DNA of 64,000 bases from Mesorhizobium sp. AR07 (GCF_024746815.1 NZ_CP080528.1:930001-994000), one strand, 5' to 3'. Numbered from the stretch's first letter, positions 7,814 through 16,436 are shown. Program-made: numbers and translations. The notes: a model not told the origin generated them from the letters alone.

Positions 7814-9634
7814 TCACAGACGCTTGATCTCGATGCCGTATTTCCTCAGCACGTAGCCGATCTGGCGTGGCGTCAGTCCAAGCAGGCGTGCCGCCTTTGC
7901 CTGGACCCAGCCACATGTTTCCATGGCCGCAATGACACGCTCGGCATCGGTCATTGTCGTAGCATTGAAGTGGACTGCGCCGGCAGGCCCTCGCAGCGGC
8001 TGCCCTATGGTTTCAGGTGGGACTGCGACGGCGGCAGAACTAGCGGCCGCAGCCGGCGGTATCGCCGGAATCACCGGCAGCGGCACGATCGGCCCGGGTT
8101 GCATCGCGACGTTGCCAGATCTGGATTTACGCAGCGCCGCAGCGAAGCATTGGCCCTGGCGGCAGGCAAAGTCGTCTCTTCCGATTGATGGTCCCGCCGC
8201 CAGGACCGCTGTCCGATACACGCAGTTTTCGAGCTCGCGAATGTTGCCGGGAAAATCGCAGTTTATCAGTACCTCTATCGCACTCGGATCGAAGGTCAGC
8301 ATGCGGCCGTTCTCATCATTAAAATTCTTGAGAAACTCAGCCGCGAGGAGCGGAATATCACTGCGCCTTTCGCGTAGCGCCGGCACCAGTAAGGGAACCA
8401 CACTGAGGCGGTAATAGAGGTCGGCGCGGAACTCGTTTCTTGCAACTGCCTCTTCCAGGTCCTTGTTCGTGGCTGCAATCACGCGAACATCAACTTTAAT
8501 GGTCTGGTTGCCGCCGACGCGCTCAAATTCCTGCTCCTGCAGCACGCGCAAGAGCTTTGCCTGGAACGAGGCCGAGATCTCGCCGATCTCGTCCAGGAAC
8601 AACGTCCCCTTGTCGGCGAGCTCAAAACGCCCCTTGCGCGAATTGAAAGCGCTTGTGAATGCACCCTTCTCATGACCGAACAATTCGGACTCCAGGACTG
8701 TCTCGGACAGCGCCGCGCAATTGAGCTTGATGAAGGGCCGCTTGGCACGCGGCGACAACTCGTGAATGGCCTTGGCGACCAGCTCCTTCCCGGTACCGGA
8801 TTCGCCCCGCAACAGAACCGTAATCTTTGCCTTGGCTACGACCGTGACCTTCTGACGCAGACCGCGCAGCGCCGAACTGTCGCCAATCATCCCCTTGACG
8901 TGAATCTGGTTAGGCTCCCGCGCCGGGTGCTGGAGCTCGGAGAACCGCTTTTGCTGCCGGTCCTTCTCTGAGATCGGATGCACGCGGTCGCCCAAGTAGG
9001 AGCGATGCAACTTCACTGCTTGTCCCACTAGGTTGGCGATTAGGGGGAGCAGATGGAGGTTGTAATCGAGCCAAAATCTTGAGCCACTGTCCACTACGCG
9101 GTCAATGGTCAGCGTACCCACGACATTTGCATCGACGCGAATGGGAACGCCGATGAACGACACTGGTATATTGTCCGAGACCCCGAGCGCATCCAAGTCG
9201 GCGGTGGTGAAGGCCGAATGAACCGCAATGTTCTCGGCCATCAGGGGCATAGCCGTCGTCAGAATCTGGTCGATTGCCTTCCGCGGCATGTACATCCGGC
9301 CGCGCTCATTGCAGCTCTCGTTGCAGCTGGCGCCAACGGTGGTTTCCAGTTCGCCATCACCGTCGAAGAGAGAGATCATGCCGTGCCGCATCTGCACAAA
9401 CGACCGCAGGAGACCTACGACCTTGGCCAACGCGACTTCGAGCCGAGAGTCGGCGGTGAGTGCTTGCGATATTTCGGAGATGCCCGAAAGCGCGCTCTCT
9501 TGCGACGGCACCACAGCGACCGCGTTGATCGTCGCGGATTTGGAGTCGTCCGTTTTCGCGCCCAGCGATGTGCAGCATGACGGCGTCTGCTCAGCAGTCG
9601 GTTCGGATTCCCGATTATTTTTCAGGTCTAGCAT
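7814..9634 (-). CDS. nifA: Nif-specific regulator NifA (second copy, complete)
   Basis: The protein is 606 residues from the ATG at 9634, which has GAGG five bases upstream; the longer TTG-started frame lacks this. The order is an N-terminal GAF domain, then a sigma54-activator AAA+ domain (Walker A GESGTGKE; GTLFLDEIGE Walker B), then a Fis-type HTH. The redox motif is intact: C-X11-C-X19-C-X4-C from NCDFPG to CRQGQC, as in oxygen-sensitive rhizobial NifA. The sigma54-contact loop reads GAFTSA instead of GAFTGA (bases 8648-8665). A proline/alanine-rich linker precedes the HTH. It faces away from the nodD cluster, and its upstream region carries an inverted-repeat/-35 module shared with the gene at 12712-13515. 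Confidence 0.95.
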   Translation of the reverse strand: MLDLKNNRESEPTAEQTPSCCTSLGAKTDDSKSATINAVAVVPSQESALSGISEISQALTADSRLEVALAKVVGLLRSFVQMRHGMISLFDGDGELETTVGASCNESCNERGRMYMPRKAIDQILTTAMPLMAENIAVHSAFTTADLDALGVSDNIPVSFIGVPIRVDANVVGTLTIDRVVDSGSRFWLDYNLHLLPLIANLVGQAVKLHRSYLGDRVHPISEKDRQQKRFSELQHPAREPNQIHVKGMIGDSSALRGLRQKVTVVAKAKITVLLRGESGTGKELVAKAIHELSPRAKRPFIKLNCAALSETVLESELFGHEKGAFTSAFNSRKGRFELADKGTLFLDEIGEISASFQAKLLRVLQEQEFERVGGNQTIKVDVRVIAATNKDLEEAVARNEFRADLYYRLSVVPLLVPALRERRSDIPLLAAEFLKNFNDENGRMLTFDPSAIEVLINCDFPGNIRELENCVYRTAVLAAGPSIGRDDFACRQGQCFAAALRKSRSGNVAMQPGPIVPLPVIPAIPPAAAASSAAVAVPPETIGQPLRGPAGAVHFNATTMTDAERVIAAMETCGWVQAKAARLLGLTPRQIGYVLRKYGIEIKRL

Positions 9635-9788
9635 GTCATCCTCGATCTCGGGCGGCGAAAGCAACACTCGCGCAATATGAGCCTGCAACGCCGCAGCGCG
9701 TAGACGCTCCCGTCAAGTGGCGTGGCGCGTTTCAGGCTCCTCCCGAGCGCAACCATACTTTGGTCTACAGACGGGAAGGAGGGAGGCT

Positions 9789-9820
9789 AGTCAACCGAGC
9801 TTTCTTTTATTTGTGAAAGC
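9789..9820 (-). promoter_or_regulatory. operator-like inverted repeat plus -35 box upstream of the second nifA
   Basis: Read on the minus strand, GCTTTC and GAAAGC flank a 10-base AT-rich spacer and are followed by GCTCGGTTGACT, which supplies a -35-like TTGAC. An almost identical module, with one gap, lies at 13617-13650 in front of another minus-strand gene. The regulator is unknown. Confidence 0.5.
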
Positions 9821-9849
9821 AAACTCGACGCCCATGAGGGAATCCCATC

Positions 9850-10005
9850 ATGTAATTTTCGGGCAGGTGGATGTAACGGCCGTGCTCGTCGCTGCCAAGG
9901 CTACGGACCTGCGGCCTCGCGCGGGCCCACTACGGCCGCTTCGAATGGCTTCGTAGAAGGCGCAGGCTGACGATAAGCACAACGTCCACCGCACTCCCTG
10001 CGCAT
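9850..10005 (-). pseudogene. nodA: decayed nodA remnant (copy 1)
   Basis: On the minus strand, an ATG at 10005 opens a stretch (MRRECGGR in one frame) whose DNA follows the nodA start region (…GTGCGGTGGA.GTTGTGC…). Later it follows the AAGCCATTCGAAG..GGCCG portion and, less clearly, the RRAIGYDSHG region, with frame changes and deletions. NodA is the acyltransferase of Nod-factor synthesis. The remnant lies about 220 bases downstream of a nod box on the same strand, the standard nodD-nodA divergent arrangement, but it cannot encode NodA. Homology was judged by eye. Confidence 0.55.
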
Positions 10006-10228
10006 GGAAAGACCTCGTAACTTTTCGTATTTCCTTGAGTAGGCGCCTAAGCACACATCGAGCTGACGCGATGTAGCTTGCGCAGATCAGCGAGGGGCTT
10101 AGCAGGAACCGACGTGCGACCCGGCTGTTCGGCCTAAACCGGAAGGCATACGTCAGATAAATGTGCTCGCAGCCAACGCAGACATCAAGTTTTGTTTAGG
10201 GCGCTTTTGAAAGTTGCGCTTGCGACGT

Positions 10229-10275
10229 TCTGCAAAACTGTGATTGTTTCGCCGAAATATATCCGCCATGTGGAT
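10229..10275 (-). promoter_or_regulatory. nod box (copy 1), facing away from nodD
   Basis: Read on the minus strand it begins ATCCACATGGCGGATA, the ATC-N9-GAT dyad of nod boxes. After six bases it continues GGCGAAACAATC then a TTTT run, matching the conserved AAACAATC core. It lies just upstream of nodD (start 10286) and points toward the nodA remnant and, beyond it, the second nifA. NodD proteins bind such sites. Confidence 0.75.
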
Positions 10276-10285
10276 AACGGAAGAC

Positions 10286-11203
10286 ATGCGTTTCAAAGGG
10301 CTTGACCTAAATCTCCTCGTTGTGCTCGACGCGCTGCTGGCGGAGCGCGGCCTCACGGCGGCGGCCCGCCGCATCAACCTCAGTCAGCCGGCCATGAGTG
10401 CGGCCGTCGCCCGGCTGCGCGATTATTTCGGCGATGAACTGTTTACGACAAGCGGCCGCGAACGTTTTCTGACCCCGCGTGCGACAGCACTTGCCCCCGC
10501 CGTCCGCGACGCTCTCCTGCACATCCAGTGCTCGATTATTTCCTCGGATCCGTTTAACCCAGCTCAATCCGATCGCCGCTTCAGGATCATTATTTCCGAT
10601 TTCGCCACGCTCGTGTTTTTAGAAAAAGTCGTGGAGCATGTTGCACGCGAAGCCCCCGCCGTCAGCTTCGAATTGCTACCTCTCGACGACAACCCCGACG
10701 AGCTTCTCCAGCGCGGTGACGTGGACTTTCTAATTCTTCCGGATTTCTTCATGTCGAGCCCCCATCCAAGCGTGGCGCTGTTCGATGAGACACTCGTATG
10801 CGTAGGCTGTCCCACCAACAAGCAGTTGCCACGGCAGCTTACATTCGAGAGATACATGTCGATGAGGCACGTCTCGGTCAGGTTCGGGCGTATGCTGAAG
10901 CCGGCTTTTGAGGAATGGTTTTTGCTTGAGCATGGTATTAAAAGACGTGTCGAGATCGTCGTGCATGGCTTCAGCATGATCCCGCCGATGGTGTCCGGCA
11001 CGGCCCGTATCGCGACCATGCCCTTGCGGCTGGTCAGGCATTTCAAAAAAACGTTCCCCTTGCGGATCGTCGAACTTCCGCTGCCGCTTCCCGCGTTCAC
11101 CGAAGCCGTCCAATGGCCGGCTCACCACAGCAGCGATCCGGCAAGCATCTGGATGCGGGAGATCATGATGCAGGAGGCATCTCGGATGGCTGCTCCGCTG
11201 TGA
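10286..11203 (+). CDS. nodD: NodD, LysR-type nodulation regulator (copy 1)
   Basis: The protein is 305 residues starting MRFKGLDLNLLVVLDALL, the NodD N-terminus, with a LysR winged HTH (LTAAARRINLSQPAMSAAVA) and a C-terminal inducer-binding domain. NodD responds to plant flavonoids and activates nod-box promoters. The ATG at 10286 is chosen because the in-frame extension upstream overlaps the nod box. The two nodD copies in the window are close paralogs, about 85-90% identical by eye over 305 residues. The gene looks intact, although the nodA that would normally diverge from it is decayed. Confidence 0.93.
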   Translation: MRFKGLDLNLLVVLDALLAERGLTAAARRINLSQPAMSAAVARLRDYFGDELFTTSGRERFLTPRATALAPAVRDALLHIQCSIISSDPFNPAQSDRRFRIIISDFATLVFLEKVVEHVAREAPAVSFELLPLDDNPDELLQRGDVDFLILPDFFMSSPHPSVALFDETLVCVGCPTNKQLPRQLTFERYMSMRHVSVRFGRMLKPAFEEWFLLEHGIKRRVEIVVHGFSMIPPMVSGTARIATMPLRLVRHFKKTFPLRIVELPLPLPAFTEAVQWPAHHSSDPASIWMREIMMQEASRMAAPL

Positions 11204-11404
11204 AACCAAGGGAGGCTCCAGGCGCTCCTGGATTTACTCAGCGTCACGCCACCCACTCTCACGTCCTTGTCAGGAGTGAAGAGACGACGGACGCTGATCC
11301 GCGGGTCGGAGCGCCCCTTTCCTGAAGACCGTCGCGTCGCGAAAATTCGCCTCAAGCTTGTCCGACGGACCGAGCCCAGCAATCATAGAAGCCGCAGTGA
11401 GTTC

Positions 11405-11585
11405 CGGCCGGGCTACGGCGGAGGCTCCGATGATGAGGGACGTGAGTCGCTGCCAATTGCGTGGCCAATTGCGTGAACCTCCGCGCTCGCGCCTGCGCAG
11501 GCTTTTTGGAAAAGGGCGGATTCGACATGCTTAGCCAGTTGCAAGCCATTCTCCCCGCACAACCCCACCCCACTTCAGAGTAAAT
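11405..11585 (-). pseudogene. nodA: decayed nodA remnant (copy 2)
   Basis: On the minus strand, the frame after one frameshift reads LCGENGLQLAKHVESALFQK, which aligns with NodA LCWENELQLADHVELSDFFRK. A few codons later AIGSDSR matches the NodA AIGYDSHG segment, with the part in between collapsed. The ATG is lost and stops follow. It sits about 100 bases downstream of the second nod box. The rest of 11204-11686 shows no convincing gene. Confidence 0.68.
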
Positions 11586-11686
11586 AGAAAATTTTTCTCT
11601 TTCGAGCTGTTCATAAGGCACAGGTCGCGCGATAGAGCAGCGGGGGATCGGTGCGTCAGGTGTTTTGTCCATGCGAGATTTCGGAA

Positions 11687-11733
11687 AAGTGATAAAATGG
11701 TTTGTTTCGATCAACGGCATCCACGCTATGGAT
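11687..11733 (-). promoter_or_regulatory. nod box (copy 2), facing the nodA remnant
   Basis: On the minus strand ATCCATAGCGTGGATG is followed, after six bases, by ATCGAAACAAACCATTTT. This is very close to the nod-box consensus (ATCCAY..YRYRGATG, then ATCNAAACAATC.ATTTT). It lies just ahead of the second nodD, divergently oriented. Confidence 0.85.
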
Positions 11734-11743
11734 AGCTAAAGAC

Positions 11744-12715
11744 ATGCGTTTCAAAGGGCTTGACCTAAATCTCCTCGTTGTGCTCGACGCGCTGCTGGTG
11801 GAGCGCAATCTCTCGGCGGCGGCCCGCCGCATCAACCTCAGCCAGCCGGCCATGAGTGCGGCCGTCGCCCGGCTGCGCGATTATTTCGGCGATGAACTGT
11901 TTACGACGAGCGGCCGCGAACGTTTTCTGACCCCGCGTGCGGCAGCACTTGCCCCCGCGGTTCGCGACGCTCTCCTGCAGATCCAGTGCTCGATTATTTC
12001 CTCGGATACGTTTCACCCAGCTCAATCCGACCGCCGTTTCAGGATCATTCTTTCCGATTACGCCACGCTCGTGTTTTTTGAGAAAGTCGTTGAGCGTGTT
12101 GCGCGCGAAGCCCCCGCCGTCAGCTTCGAATTGCTACCTCTCGACGACGGCCCCGATGAGCTTCTCCAGCGCGGTGACGTCGATTTTCTAATTCTTCCGG
12201 ATTTGTTCACGTCGAGCGCGCATTCAAGCGTGGCACTGTTTGAAGAGAGACTCGTATGCGTAGGCTGTCCCACCAACAAGCAGTTGCCACGGCAGCTTAC
12301 GTTCGAGAGATACATGTCGATGAGGCACGTCTCGGTCAGGTTCGGGCGTATGCTGAAGCCCTCCATCGAGGAATGGTTCTTGCTTGAACATGGCCTCAAG
12401 AGACGTGTCGAGGTCGCCGTGCAGGGCTTCAGCATGGTCCCGCCGATGGTGTCCGGCACGGCCCGTATCGCGACCATCCCCTCCCGGCTGGTCAGGCATT
12501 TCGAAAAATCGTTCCCCCTGCAGATCGTCGAACTTCCGCTGCCGCTTCCCGCATTCACCGAGACCCTCCAATGGCCGTCACTCCACAACAGCGATCCGGC
12601 AAGCATCTGGATGCGGGAGATCATGATGCAGGAGGCATCTCGGATGGCTCCTCCGCTGTCAAACCACGGGAGGCTTCCAGGCGAACTTACATTTGCTATC
12701 CCTGCCACTCCTTAA
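11744..12715 (+). CDS. nodD: NodD, LysR-type nodulation regulator (copy 2)
   Basis: The protein is 323 residues starting MRFKGLDLNLLVVLDALLVE, with the NodD HTH and effector domain. It is nearly the same as copy 1 except for about 40 substitutions, mostly in the effector domain, and an extra tail of about 18 residues after the shared MREIMMQEASRMAPPL end. The start is set at 11744 for the same reason as in copy 1: upstream codons are nod-box sequence. The stop overlaps the stop region of the convergent gene at 12712. Confidence 0.93.
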   Translation: MRFKGLDLNLLVVLDALLVERNLSAAARRINLSQPAMSAAVARLRDYFGDELFTTSGRERFLTPRAAALAPAVRDALLQIQCSIISSDTFHPAQSDRRFRIILSDYATLVFFEKVVERVAREAPAVSFELLPLDDGPDELLQRGDVDFLILPDLFTSSAHSSVALFEERLVCVGCPTNKQLPRQLTFERYMSMRHVSVRFGRMLKPSIEEWFLLEHGLKRRVEVAVQGFSMVPPMVSGTARIATIPSRLVRHFEKSFPLQIVELPLPLPAFTETLQWPSLHNSDPASIWMREIMMQEASRMAPPLSNHGRLPGELTFAIPATP

Positions 12716-13515
12716 TCTGGCGTCAATAGCCGGCGCTGAATGAAATCAATGCTGGCAGCAAGTGCGCCTGCAAGATCGTCCAGCGTGCGGACCACCTCGA
12801 TCAGCTCGAACGAGAAGGGTCCCTCATAGCCGCCATCAAGCAGCGCCTGGATCTGGCTGCCATTGTCAGAACCTCCAAGGAAGCGATCCGGGTAAATCCA
12901 GAACGTCGGGTCATTCACACCTGAAATGTGCACCAGGCCGGTAAGCTCGGAGAACAAGAACGTCTCCCCGGCCAGGGTGTGGTGGAACGTGTCGTGCACG
13001 AGGCGGAACACTGACTGGCCATCAACCGCGGCAATGGCCTCGGCCGCTTGCTTCTTTGATCGAAGCGAGCAGGTGCGAAAGCCCAACGGCTCGATGAGAC
13101 CTATCAGACCGCGCGGCTGGAGGATCGGCTTGAGCGCTTTTAGAGCGACGCGCAGACTGTCATGGCGCTCGCCATTGCACGCCCACGAGCCGTCGTTGAC
13201 CGGTTCCAGCACGACCGTCTTGGCCCCGCAGGCCGCCGCATAGTCGGCGAGCTTGATCGCCGCCGACTGACGCGTGGGAGTCCAGTCGTTGAAGCGCTGC
13301 AAGGCGTTGACCGAGATTATGGTTACGCCAGCTTCGGTGGCGGCAGACCGGACGTCCGCAGCAGGAATGGCGCATGCAACAGGATTGCTGAAATGAAGGT
13401 CACGGATTTGAACATCGGTTAGGCCGTGGTCACGCGCAAGCGCGAAAAATGCACTGACGTCAAGAGGGGGCGCTGCCATGTGGTTGACCGCAAAGCGGGG
13501 AGATACCTGGCGCAT
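12712..13515 (-). CDS. TIM-barrel sugar isomerase/epimerase-like protein (IolI/MocC-like)
   Basis: The protein is 267 residues of the xylose isomerase-like TIM-barrel superfamily. The N-terminal strand reads FAVNHMAAPPLDVSAFFALA, and metal-site style acidic and His residues appear later (EPLGF, LVHDTFHHTLAG, HISGVND). Relatives include 2-keto-myo-inositol isomerase (IolI) and the rhizopine-catabolism protein MocC. Inositol or rhizopine use would suit a symbiotic region, but the substrate cannot be fixed from sequence. A LacI-type regulator lies 166 bases upstream on the same strand. The gap holds an inverted-repeat/-35 module also found ahead of the second nifA. Confidence 0.75.
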   Translation of the reverse strand: MRQVSPRFAVNHMAAPPLDVSAFFALARDHGLTDVQIRDLHFSNPVACAIPAADVRSAATEAGVTIISVNALQRFNDWTPTRQSAAIKLADYAAACGAKTVVLEPVNDGSWACNGERHDSLRVALKALKPILQPRGLIGLIEPLGFRTCSLRSKKQAAEAIAAVDGQSVFRLVHDTFHHTLAGETFLFSELTGLVHISGVNDPTFWIYPDRFLGGSDNGSQIQALLDGGYEGPFSFELIEVVRTLDDLAGALAASIDFIQRRLLTPD

Positions 13516-13616
13516 GGCTTGGCTTTCCTTTCAGAAGTGCGGCCGCCAGTTTGCCTGTCTGGCTTACGCCGCGCCCCCCAGCGCAGGCCTATGCACAAGC
13601 CTGATTGAAGCAAGCC

Positions 13617-13650
13617 AGTCAATCGAGCGTTCCTTGCATTTATGAAAGGA
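13617..13650 (-). promoter_or_regulatory. operator-like inverted repeat plus -35 box (second copy of shared module)
   Basis: On the minus strand, TTCCTT and AAGGAA flank a 10-base spacer (TCATAAATGC), followed by CGCTCGATTGACT. The layout and most bases match the module at 9789-9820. It sits about 100 bases before the isomerase-like gene. Confidence 0.5.
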
Positions 13651-13681
13651 ATTTGGGCTCCGTGATAGAAACACATCAATG

Positions 13682-14713
13682 TCAGATGTTTTCCGGGACA
13701 TAGATGTCGAACGGCAGAAATGTCTGGCCCGGCATTTCCGCGGTGCCGGTCTTGATGCCTCGGTCTATGAGTAACATCAGCTCCTGGCAAAGCCGACGCA
13801 GTGGAGTGGCGACGGCCATGGTGACGATTTCATCTGCGAGCGCTGCCCGCGACTCGGGCGTGATTTCATTCACGATCGCGACAAGATCCACACCTTTGCC
13901 CTCTTCGCGCAGCGCGGAGATAGCGCCCTCCATGCCCCCGCCGACCATATAGAAGCCCACGAGCTCAGGTTCCCGCTGAATGAGATCCAGCATGGCTTCG
14001 TAAGTGATCTGCCCCTCTTCCACGTTCACGAGCGTATCGAGCACTTCGAAGGTAGGTGCGCTCTCACGGAAATAGGAACGAAAGGCGGCCTCCCGGAGCT
14101 CATGCCCCTGGAAACGGTGGCTGCCAGCAAACACGGCCACCTTCCCAGGCCGCTTGGCGGCCTTGGAAAACATCCAAGCGGCCGTCCGCCCGACTTTGCG
14201 ATTATTAAGACCGATGTAACCCTCGCGCACCCCGCAGGCGAAGTCAGAAAGCAGCGAGAACACCGGGATGCCTTTCGCCTTGAGCTCCTCGACCGCTGCC
14301 GTGATCTTCGGGTGGTCCGGCGCCACCATGGCGATCGCATCGCAGCGGTTCCCAAGGCTCTTAAGGAGCGGGATCAGATCCCCGGGCAAATGTGACGGAG
14401 CAAATTCGATGAGCGGAATGCCGAGGAAGGATTGGGACAAACTTACCGAGGCCTCGACCTCGCGCGCGAACTCTTGGTAGAAATGCTGGGCCGGTTTTCT
14501 CAAGATGAAGCCCAGCCGGTAGTGCGGCAGGTGCCGCTTCAAGCGGTGCTTGATGAGACCGGCATTATGATAGCCGATCGCGTGGGCTGCTTCGTGGACG
14601 CGCCGCGCAGTCTCCTCGCGCACAGGAAGGCGGGCGTTCAGAACCCGATCGACCGTTGCAACACTGACCCCGGCTTCGCGGGCAAGATCGACAATTGTGG
14701 GACGTTTGGCCAT
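13682..14713 (-). CDS. LacI-family transcription regulator
   Basis: The protein is 343 residues from the ATG at 14713. The N-terminal LacI HTH and hinge (TIVDLAREAGVSVATVDRVL) are followed by a periplasmic-binding-protein-like sugar domain (FILRKPAQHFYQEFAREVEA …; GGGMEGAISAL). Relatives control sugar or polyol catabolism. It is placed to regulate the isomerase-like gene behind it, and the inverted repeat at 13617-13650 is a candidate operator. A TTG two codons upstream is a less likely start. Confidence 0.88.
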   Translation of the reverse strand: MAKRPTIVDLAREAGVSVATVDRVLNARLPVREETARRVHEAAHAIGYHNAGLIKHRLKRHLPHYRLGFILRKPAQHFYQEFAREVEASVSLSQSFLGIPLIEFAPSHLPGDLIPLLKSLGNRCDAIAMVAPDHPKITAAVEELKAKGIPVFSLLSDFACGVREGYIGLNNRKVGRTAAWMFSKAAKRPGKVAVFAGSHRFQGHELREAAFRSYFRESAPTFEVLDTLVNVEEGQITYEAMLDLIQREPELVGFYMVGGGMEGAISALREEGKGVDLVAIVNEITPESRAALADEIVTMAVATPLRRLCQELMLLIDRGIKTGTAEMPGQTFLPFDIYVPENI

Positions 14714-14967
14714 TATCAAATCTGAGTGGTTATGAGCGGCGTGGCTCTATGATCGAGCAGCCTGGGCGGTGATCCCAGACTGCAAGTGAAGGGCTCGGCA
14801 TGCCCGTGGTCGACATCATTATCGATGGACAGCACTGCGAGCGCGTATCAGAATACGATTCGGTTTGCTTAGGCCACTTATAATATGCACTCACCGCTTT
14901 TAACGCTCCTGATGGCATTTAGCGGCCAAGCGCTTTTTCAGGCCAGCGAGGCGATCGTTAGATCTAG

Positions 14968-16326
14968 TCACGGGCCCGGCCACTTAGCAGGCGCGCTGGG
15001 CGCACGATCGATCGGCCGGTTTAATGTCTCCGCAAGCTGATGACCGGAGAAGGCGGCTTCCAACTGCGCTTTGTCCAATTCGCCCTCCCAGCGGGCGATG
15101 ACGAGCGCTGCCACCGCGTTGCCGACCAAGTTCGTCAGCGCTCGGCACTCCGACATAAAGCGGTCGACGCCAAGGATAAGAGCGAGGCCAGCGACGGGGA
15201 CACTGGGTACTACGGCGAGCGTAGCAGCAAGCGTGATGAAGCCCGCACCTGTTACGCCTGCAGAACCCTTTGAGGAAAGCATCGCAACGAGCAGCAGGAG
15301 CACCTGATCGACGATCGACAGATCCGTGTTCGTCGCTTGTGCTATGAAGAGGGCGGCCAGCGTCATATAAATATTGGTGCCGTCCAAATTGAATGAATAT
15401 CCTGCCGGGATGACGAGACCCACGACAGAACGTTTGGCGCCAGCCCGCTCAATCTTCTCCATGAGCGAGGGGAGCGCGGCCTCCGAAGAGGACGTTGCCA
15501 GAACAAGCAGCAGCTCTTCCTTGATGTAGCGAATGAGAGAAAAGATGGAGAAGCCGTTGTAACGGCAGACCGCGCCGAGCACCCCGAACACGAATAGGAA
15601 CGCGGTGAGATAGAACGTCGCCACCAGCATGGCGAGGTTGACCATCGAACCGATTCCATATTTGCCGATGGTGAAGGCCATCGCGCCGAAAGCCCCGATC
15701 GGTGCGGCCTTCATCAGAATGCCGACCAGCTTGAACACCGGCGCGATGAGCGCCTGGAGCAGAGAAAGCACAGGCTTCCCCGTCTCTCCACCCTTTGCCA
15801 GGGCGATGCCGAACAGAACCGAGAAGAACAGGACCTGCAGGATGTCGCCCTCCGCGAAGGCACCGACGACCGTTGACGGGATGATGTTCATCAGGAAGCC
15901 GATCACCGACTGCTGGTGCGCCTTTGCGGCATAGGTGCTCACCGCCTGGGCATCGAGCGAGGCCGGATCGATGTTGAGGCCGGCCCCGGGTTGAACGACA
16001 TTGGCAACTATGAGGCCGACGATCAGTGCCAGCGTCGAGAAGGTTAGGAAATAGAACATCGCCTTCCCGGCGACCCGGCCCAACTTCTGAAGATCGTTCA
16101 TGCCGGCGATGCCGGTCGCAATTGTCAGGAAGATGACAGGCGCGATGACCATCTTGACGAGCTTGATGAATGCATCTCCGAGCGGCTTCACGCTTTCGCC
16201 GATCTCCGGATAGAAATAGCCAAGTGCGACGCCAAGCGCGATTGCGGCAAGCACCTGCACGTAAAGCCGCGCAAAATGGGGTTTATGAGGGCCTGCGTTC
16301 GCGCTGCGGATCTCTGGAGCTAACAC
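14968..16326 (-). CDS. dctA: C4-dicarboxylate transporter DctA
   Basis: The protein is 452 residues of the dicarboxylate/amino acid:cation symporter family. It keeps DctA-typical stretches: LYVQVLAAIALGVALGYFYP, PLGDAFIKLVKMVIAPVIFL, ATSSSEAALPSLM, PAGYSFNLDGTNIYMTLAAL and LTNLVGNAVA. It imports malate, succinate and fumarate, the carbon source for nitrogen-fixing bacteroids. The GTG at 16326 is chosen because GGGAGAGAGACA stands directly ahead and the length then matches known rhizobial DctA; the frame open further upstream is not DctA-like. A near-perfect sigma54 promoter lies about 95 bases upstream. No dctB or dctD is present in the window. Confidence 0.95.
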   Translation of the reverse strand: MLAPEIRSANAGPHKPHFARLYVQVLAAIALGVALGYFYPEIGESVKPLGDAFIKLVKMVIAPVIFLTIATGIAGMNDLQKLGRVAGKAMFYFLTFSTLALIVGLIVANVVQPGAGLNIDPASLDAQAVSTYAAKAHQQSVIGFLMNIIPSTVVGAFAEGDILQVLFFSVLFGIALAKGGETGKPVLSLLQALIAPVFKLVGILMKAAPIGAFGAMAFTIGKYGIGSMVNLAMLVATFYLTAFLFVFGVLGAVCRYNGFSIFSLIRYIKEELLLVLATSSSEAALPSLMEKIERAGAKRSVVGLVIPAGYSFNLDGTNIYMTLAALFIAQATNTDLSIVDQVLLLLVAMLSSKGSAGVTGAGFITLAATLAVVPSVPVAGLALILGVDRFMSECRALTNLVGNAVAALVIARWEGELDKAQLEAAFSGHQLAETLNRPIDRAPSAPAKWPGP

Positions 16327-16421
16327 TGTCTCTCTCCCTGACCGGGTCGGGGCGGGCGCTTCCTCCCTTCCCAGGCTTCTCCCACGCGGCGCCCCGGTCG
16401 AGCGCTGCTGCCATCTCGGTC

Positions 16422-16436
16422 GCAAGTGCCGTGCCA
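16422..16436 (-). promoter_or_regulatory. sigma54 promoter of dctA
   Basis: On the minus strand TGGCACGGCACTTGC fits the -24/-12 consensus at every key position (GG-N10-GC, TTGC). I found no exact TGT-N10-ACA in the next ~150 bases upstream, so the activator could be DctD or a distant NifA site. The rest of 16327-16693 contains no convincing gene. Confidence 0.85.
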
